Assembly: GCA_022605405.1 (NCBI GenBank)
Contig: JABYQQ010000024.1
Coordinates: 186,001 to 250,000 of the forward strand
Length of the DNA: 64,000 bases
Direction: 5' to 3'
Origin: Earliella scabrosa
Taxonomy: Eukaryota > Basidiomycota > Agaricomycetes > Polyporales > Polyporaceae
A model generated the notes under the pieces. It was not told where the DNA came from and ran no database searches. It saw only the letters and a list, made by a program, of their open reading frames with translations. The stretch's first letter is position 1. The number at the start of each line of letters is the position of its first letter. Below are positions 57,865-64,000 of this stretch, in pieces. The translations under genes and the position numbers were made by a program.

Positions 57865-58343
57865 GAAGGTGCAGAGCTACCCCAGGCTCAAGTGCTCCGC
57901 AAGTGCAATGGAGTTCGTACCGCGGCATCCTGTGCCAAGAACCGCGTTTTGGCCTATCCAGCGAGAGAGCCAAGGCTCCTGCCCAAATAGCGAAGGTTCG
58001 TGGACATGCCGCATTGGGCACATCTCGAGTCATGCAATTGAGTTTCCGACATCTCTGCTAACAGCCTGTCTTGTTTCCCTAGCTTCTCTGGCGCTATTGT
58101 ATTTCGCTGGCATGGCCCTTTTTTTGTTGACGCTCCCGCCGATCCCATCTTCTATCTCATATGTCGGACCGATGCACAGCGCTCCCGGACCTGGAAAAGA
58201 TCTGAAGAAATGTTGGGAGCATGGGCACCTCAAGGCCCTCGGGCGCTCGCTTGGGCGCGAGTGCACCTACAGAGAAGATGATTTAAACGCATCCCGGTTC
58301 TCCATGCTCCCCTCATTCCGCCACACTTTCCCCGCTATCCGCC

Positions 58344-60543
58344 ATGGATCACCTCTCCACTCTCTCCTCCGCTGTCTTCAGAGAGCTGTCGCGTTTCGGC
58401 GACGGGGATCATTCCCTCATCGTCCGCACCGACGCTCAGACATTCCTCGAGCTACACCGTAGTGGCAAGCAGGACTTCTTTACGTCACACATCGCCGCCC
58501 TGATGCCCAATGTGGTCATCAAGCTGCAAACGCCCATGAGTGCCCAGATCGTATCTGCCCTGTATGTGGTCTCGCTTCACGCCCTAACAGCCACTGATTA
58601 CCCGCGCTTTCAGCCCCCCTCAGCAAGGGTGCACCGTCCTTCAGGACCCCCAAACACGACTCCATGTTGTCGATAGCTTGACCGACGTCGTCGGTCTTGT
58701 CAAGCTCCACCGAGCTGCTATCCTAGTATGTCGCAATCTATTATGCGGAGCATGTTCGTAGTGGCTTACAGTGCCTGATAGCGGGAAGACGCGACGCTTG
58801 CCGCGTGGTCCAACGACGTTCAAACCGCTCTTGTCTCGTTGCTGCACGTGTACAAGGAAGTCAACGCGGTGTTCACCCAGCACGATACCGTGCGTGCAGT
58901 CGACCCCAGCCCTTACTACGGAGATGGTCTCCTGGATGCCAGCGCGGCGGACTGTTTCGATCAGTTCATCCACAACTACGACTCGGCGACTTTGGACGAC
59001 AAGACTCATAGCCTCACCTCGCTTGATTCCCTAGCGCGTAATGCGCTCCCTCCTCTCGGCACCCTCGACAGTGTCAACTCCATCGACAACTTCTTCTCGT
59101 CCTCAATCCGCCCCAACCCCTTCGATACTCTCTCCTCCGCTTCGAGTACCCAGTCACCGATGCTTGGCGACTCAGTGAGTACCTCCAACTAGCATTCGCG
59201 CGTAGCTGTATTCACGCCCTCTCTAGCCCACGAACTTCATGGCGTCCGGTATCTCAAGATTGCACATCCACAGCACACCCCAGAGCCCAATGGCGACATT
59301 CTCACCAGAAAGCGTGGCTCTCACGTTCTACAGCCCTGCCATGTCTTCTGGCACGTCGTCAGACAGCATGATTTCCACTCCCCTGACGATCGCGCCCTCC
59401 GTGCTTTCATCTCCTAATTCCTGGAACTGCACGCCCCTCTCGGACGTCGGATCCCTCCCCGTCATCCTAGAGACTCCTGTAGAGGGGCATTTCCTGGTAA
59501 CGCCGGTTGAGGGCTCCTGCAGCGAGCAGCTTTCTTCGCAGGGTATGAACGACCCCGCCCTTCCCGACTCGCCCACCGTGGATGTTGACCCCACCTCAGA
59601 CCACCTCGTCGACAGCCCTGGCACGCGCAAGCGCGCGTCTTCATCTGCAGCAGACGCTGCGGTAGTCCAGCCTGAGTCTGAGTCGCTCGCAAAGCCCTCT
59701 CTCGAGGCGAAGCGCACTCGCCGCTCGAGACGTTCTGTCAGCCCGAAGGTCACGAAGGCCCCCGAGCCTCGCGTTCGCAAGACCTCTCCTCTTCCCCTCA
59801 GGACCGCTAGTGCTGTTCCTACCCCTTCTGCTCCGAAGCGGAGTCTGTGCCCTCTTCCCGGACGCGTCGTTCGGTCTCGTCGTGCCTCCCCTGTGCCCTC
59901 TGCCTCTACCGGACCCCATGCTGCACGACTGACCACTCGTCGGGTCACGACTGCGGCATCCTGTGATGACGGATGCGAGCACGAACATGCTCGCGAATAC
60001 GCCGAGAGCGACGCCGGCTCGGAGAGCGAGTACGAGGCCGACAGGTCCGAGGAGGATCAGGACGAGGACGAGGACGAGGATTTCCGCCCCGCGAAGCGTA
60101 CCAGGTCCAGCTCGGTCGTTTCTGATCGTACCATCCGACCCGTTCGTCGCAAGGCCGTCACCACCAAGGTGGTCGCGAGCCAGTCCCGCTCGCGGAAGGG
60201 CAGGCGGACCAAGTCGTCCTGGTCGTCGGCGAAGGGCAAGAAGAAGGCGATCGCCAACCCGGCCGCGTGCCCCCGCTGCCACAACATCTTCACTCGCGAG
60301 GGCGACATGAAGCGTCATCTGATGAGCTCATGCGTCGAGAACCCGAACAGGAAGGCCGTGTTCGTGCTCTGCCACTTGTGCGACTACCCGCTCTCTCGTC
60401 ACGACGCGTACCTCCGGCACCTTGGCTCTGATAACTGCGCGAAGCGCCAGATTGAGAAAGCAGAGCGAGAGGCGATGGAGGCGGCGATGGTCGAGGATCC
60501 GGAGGCTGGGATGGACGAGCTCATGACCGAGCTAGCTGCTTGA
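58344..60543 (+). CDS. Zinc-finger (two C2HC-type fingers) protein, putative transcription factor
   Basis: Four exons (58344-58561, 58614-58725, 58782-59174, 59227-60543) give 679 aa in phase. The first 150 residues are ordered (VVIKLQTPMSAQIVSAL, LHVVDSLTDVVGLVKLHRAA). The middle is Ser/Pro-rich and disordered, followed by basic stretches (KRTRRSRRSVSPK, SQSRSRKGRRTK), an acidic run (EDQDEDEDEDF) and a basic KGKKKAIAN segment. Two tandem fingers lie at about residues 589-650: CPRCHNIFTREGDMKRH-x4-C and CHLCDYPLSRHDAYLRH-x5-C. Both have Cys as last ligand, so they are C2HC variants of C2H2. A nuclear DNA-binding role is inferred from fingers and basic regions; targets are unknown. Confidence 0.88.
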
Positions 60544-62474
60544 CTTCTGGGGCCGTATCGTCTACGCTCTGAGGTCTCGTCTCACTGCGCGCGCTCAGCT
60601 ACTGGCACCTTTGCTCCCCTACCGCTGAACGTCTCACTTAACTTAATGTGGCCTAATAGGGCTGCAGCTTCGTCTCTATCGTATTTGCGTTCTCGCGTCT
60701 CATATCTCGTATTTGCTTGCATACCCCACTCCATCCGCACATCTGTTTCCTGTACAAAGTCTGGTCGCATTCCTGTACTTGTATCTGCGTTCGAATCATC
60801 CTTCTGGGTTTCGTGCTTCTGCTCATTCTCCCGATCCGCTCGGACGCGCCCACGAACACGAATCGCTCTTCACGGTCAGCATCGGACATTCGCTCGCCAT
60901 CGGCGCCCGCAAGTGAGATGTGCGCGACCGTTTTCGTCAATGCACGCCGACAGACTCTCTCATGGACCCACAAAGCTGAGAGCGCTGGACCTGCCGCCCC
61001 CATGCCCATGACGGAATTACAAACTGACCGAGCGCCTCGACACAACGGCATTTTCTCTCGCGGCTTGCTCGTTACCGTGCTGTTGGACGAGTGCTGCGCA
61101 TGCTTCTGGCGACGCCATGTCCCGCGGAGCATGTCATCCGAAAGCGTCCTCTGATCGACTGGCGGCGTCTTGGGAAAAGGGCACGACTCTCGAGACTCGA
61201 AGTGCTTCCCCGAGACCGGACATTGGCTAGCACCTCGGTACGTCCTTCCGCGAGTCGTTGCCGATGCGAACACAATGATGGTCCCGATATGTAGCACGAC
61301 GTCGTGAGGCACGGTAGGTTTTCATTGCGGCCCGCGGACAATCTGTCGGGGATAATGATCGGAGGACGGCGAAGTAGCAGTAGATGCATCAGTCGTGTAC
61401 TTACAGCCGGTTGCCCCATGGCGCGCCGCAGCACCGAGTTCCTATGGCCAGAATCGAGAACAATAGGCCGCTCAAGGGACCGAGATGCATTGAGCGATGG
61501 CGGAGACTGAACCGTGCATCAGCCGCATTGTATCGTCCTGCCTATCATGGCAATTCCTGACCCCGGAGGAGCGGCGGCGCAAAGGCTCTGATGCATGTGG
61601 TGGTTCAGAGTTCTGTGAAGGACCAAGGAAAGTGCCATTTCTGTTGCGACCGAGTCAGTGAGCCAGAAGGCACGGGTGCAGACGCGACCACGTACGGCTA
61701 GCTCGAGCAGGCACCAATCCGCCCGCCTTCTGTACTAGTTTCATAGTGATACACGCGGAGTACTTGCCTCAAGGCCACTGCTGCACCTCATCATCGACAG
61801 ATCAGTACCCTCTTGGTCCTCCCGGAACTTGCGTGGTCGCAGGTGGTCGCGCGGATCGCTACCCAGAACCTCACCGTCAGTACGAATACCAGCATGTCCT
61901 AGTTTCAGCATGTCCTTACGGCACAATCGCCGCGCGCAATACGCTGGTGTTCGGCTCATCGCACTAGCTGAACTTTGCTAGGTACTACGTAACTCTGAGG
62001 CAACGAGCAATTTTCAAGAATTCCTTGCAGCGACATGCTAGACCAATGCGGCGAGTCTTGTACTTTGCAGTATGGCCATGATGTAGGCACCGTGAGTGGT
62101 CACGTAACTACTACTTTGACCTCATCCACCCGAGTTGTCAGACACCATTGAGGAGGCTAGGGATGAAGCTTGAGTGCACCCTCGAGCTCAGGCTGACCAG
62201 TGGCATGGTAGTAACGCACCGTGTGCACCGCATAAACACTCGATATGTCTTGACAGACATTCGTTGCGCGATCATGTAGGAGCTGTACGATGATGGTGCT
62301 AAGTGTAGAGGTGATGCGCCTGCACAGTGCGGGGTCCTCGGTGAGCGGCAGACGAGTACAAGCGCTAGCGGTGGGAATGGGCGCTAACATGTACGACACC
62401 GAGCACGAGCGCTACCGCTCTTCTCTCCGTCCTCCGACATCCTTGTCGCTTGCCCTGCCGCTGTCGTGCACCTC
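60544..62474. other. 1.9-kb intergenic region
   Basis: 3' flank of the zinc-finger gene and upstream region of the RBM18-like gene. Overlapping frames on both strands at 60650-61430 lack signatures. No repeat or RNA gene was recognised. Confidence 0.45.
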
Positions 62475-63755
62475 ATGGCTACCACTCCTCCTGAACGCTC
62501 GTCGCCCACAACTGTTGCGGAGCCCAATACGCCGAACACCGCCTCAATGTCTGAGACCCTCAGCACACATCTCTCCTACCCGACTCCATCTGAACCCATC
62601 GCGCCTGTGGCGTCTTCTTCGACACCGGCTCAAACGCGACCTCTCCTCAAGGATCGCTTGTACGTTGGAAATCTCCACCCTAGCGTCGACGAGTGAGCAT
62701 ACCTCCCAACCGCCATGCGGTGCCATCTCATCGCCGGCTCATGTCTCCATCTTCAGATACACTCTCCTCCAGGTCTTCTCGAAGTTCGGCAAGATATCTA
62801 AGCTCGATTACCTCTTCCACAAGTCTGGTCCGCTCAAAGGGAAACCACGAGGCTATGCCTTTGTTGAGTATGGAAATAGAGACGTACGTCCATTCTCCAT
62901 TCAGTTTGAGACCGCGCGCTGACCCCGGGTTGATTTTAACATGGTACTGCACCCACACACGACGGCATGACATCTCCATCGTCCATGTGCAGTCGAACCC
63001 GGGGTCGGCCACAGCTCGGTAGCTTAGGATTCACGCTCAAGCCACCGCTATTTGCCCTCTACTAGGATGCGGAGAAGGCTCTCAAGCACGCCCATGACAA
63101 ACTCCTGCGTGGTCGCAAGCTGGTCGTGACGTACGCGAACCAGGCACCCATCGACTCCGCAGCCGGCGGACCAGGAGTGGGGGCCAAGAACCGTAGGGCG
63201 ATCAGTGAGGTGGGCAAACCCACCACGCTGAGCCTGCTGAAGAGCGCAGGCACAGGGCGGTCCAACGCGTGAGTCTCGTATCCTGAATCATACCGACCCT
63301 CCGCGCGGAGCGCCACATCTGTCCTGTACAACCGTGTCTAAAAGCCCATCTCCCCTCGTTACAGGACTGACGCGAAGATCGCCCGCATGGAGGCCAAGCT
63401 GCGACAACTCGAAGGCGCTACCAGTACGGCGGCCGTCGGATCCCTGCCAGGGCATCCATCACTTCCGCCGAAGCCTGTAGCAGCAGTAGCCGCAGCCGCC
63501 GCCACCACCTCTACCTCACGACATACACCCACAACTGCAGCTTCTAGCGCTGCGCCCGGGGGAAAGCAAAGGAGCCGTGCACCGCCCTTACCTTCACTGC
63601 CCATCGTGCCGCCGACGCATAGCTCTGTCAGGACGGATAAGCCTCTTTCCAGTCACACAACATTCGGTGCATCACTTCGCCCGACCCCACCAAAGAAGGC
63701 CATTCTAAGCGGTGTTCGTATAGTCAAATCCAAGCCTGCTGAATCAGATGGCTAG
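62475..63755 (+). CDS. RRM RNA-binding protein, RBM18-like
   Basis: Four exons (62475-62692, 62757-62883, 63066-63268, 63365-63755) give 312 aa. A Ser/Thr/Pro-rich start is followed by one RRM at about residues 60-145: RNP2 is RLYVGNLHPSVDE, RNP1 is GKPRGYAFVEYG, with FSKFGKISKLDYLFHKSGPL between them. The FHKSG loop and KLVVTYANQ end match RBM18, a single-RRM protein found across eukaryotes. After the RRM come LSLLKSAG, a helix KIARMEAKLRQLEGA, an Ala/Thr-rich segment and a basic end (AILSGVRIVKSKPAESDG). It should bind RNA in the nucleus; the exact role of RBM18 proteins is not established. Confidence 0.92.
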
Positions 63756-63885
63756 GTTGTGGCATGTGTCTGGTCGTCGTGGTTGAACTGTAATATGTAT
63801 GAATCTGTATGAATGCCCTATTAGCATTTTACACACCCTTCCAACTCCATTACGATATCGATATCAAAGCTAACGGATAATGGAC

Positions 63886-63968
63886 TCCCTGGTAGTATAT
63901 CGGTTAGTACACGCGCCTGTCACCCTTGCGGATCGCGCGAAAGCGGGGTTCGACTCCCCGCCAGGGAG
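63886..63968 (+). tRNA. tRNA-Asp (GTC) with an 11-nt intron
   Basis: The acceptor arms TCCCTGG and CCAGGGA pair over 7 bp with G as discriminator. The D arm is GTAT/GTAC with GGTTAG in the loop. The anticodon stem is CGCGC/GCGCG with loop C-T-G-T-C-A-C and anticodon GTC at 63919-63921. An 11-nt insert at 63923-63933 lies one base after the anticodon, the normal nuclear intron place. The T arm is CGGGG-TTCGACT-CCCCG. Confidence 0.96.
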
Positions 63969-64000
63969 ATAAGTACCGGCGAGCCTTCTTTGCCGTCTCA

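Noticed and set aside
59328..60318. Long antisense ORFs over the zinc-finger gene
   Set aside because: Mirror frames of a GC-rich coding exon without signatures of their own.

Overview
The window is nuclear DNA of a filamentous basidiomycete, most likely a wood-decay type Agaricomycete. Genes are cut by many short (about 45-160 bp) GT-AG introns, several families are basidiomycete-typical (DUF6533 seven-helix proteins, F-box/LRR-like proteins, short ankyrin proteins with a Cys knuckle), and a beta-1,6-glucan KRE6/SKN1-type GH16 enzyme is present. There are no bacterial-style operons. The ORFs were stitched by eye at splice sites, and exon sets were accepted when phases and protein continuity agreed.

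Left part (1-17.5 kb): the 3' end of a DUF6533 gene, a decayed ankyrin-protein remnant, a complete DUF6533 gene, a tandem pair of HpcH/HpaI-type aldolases with the same exon architecture, a compact unrecognised 168-aa gene on the minus strand, an F-box protein, an ankyrin/Cys-knuckle protein and another DUF6533 gene. Middle part (17.5-33.5 kb, all minus): a four-helix tetraspanin-like protein, a GFA-type Cys/Zn enzyme, a ten-exon KRE6/SKN1 glucan-synthesis protein, a Ser/Pro-rich regulatory-looking protein and a secreted six-hairpin glycosidase-like protein.

The 34-47.6 kb part is an amplified family block on the minus strand: three tandem DUF6533 units (about 3.2-3.9 kb each, promoters included), a second ankyrin pseudogene, an ankyrin gene with an 11-bp tandem duplication that breaks its frame, and a 5'-truncated ankyrin copy. 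The order DUF6533 - ankyrin remnant - DUF6533 at 37-43 kb mirrors the order at 1-3.3 kb, which indicates an inverted segmental duplication. The repeated ankyrin/DUF6533 association is the most system-like feature seen here.

The right part (47.8-64 kb) is housekeeping: RNase H1, a Nudix hydrolase divergent from it, a DUF985 cupin, a SAM methyltransferase, a gene-poor 4.2-kb stretch holding a striking inverted repeat, a C2HC zinc-finger protein, an RBM18-like RNA-binding protein and an intron-containing tRNA-Asp(GTC).
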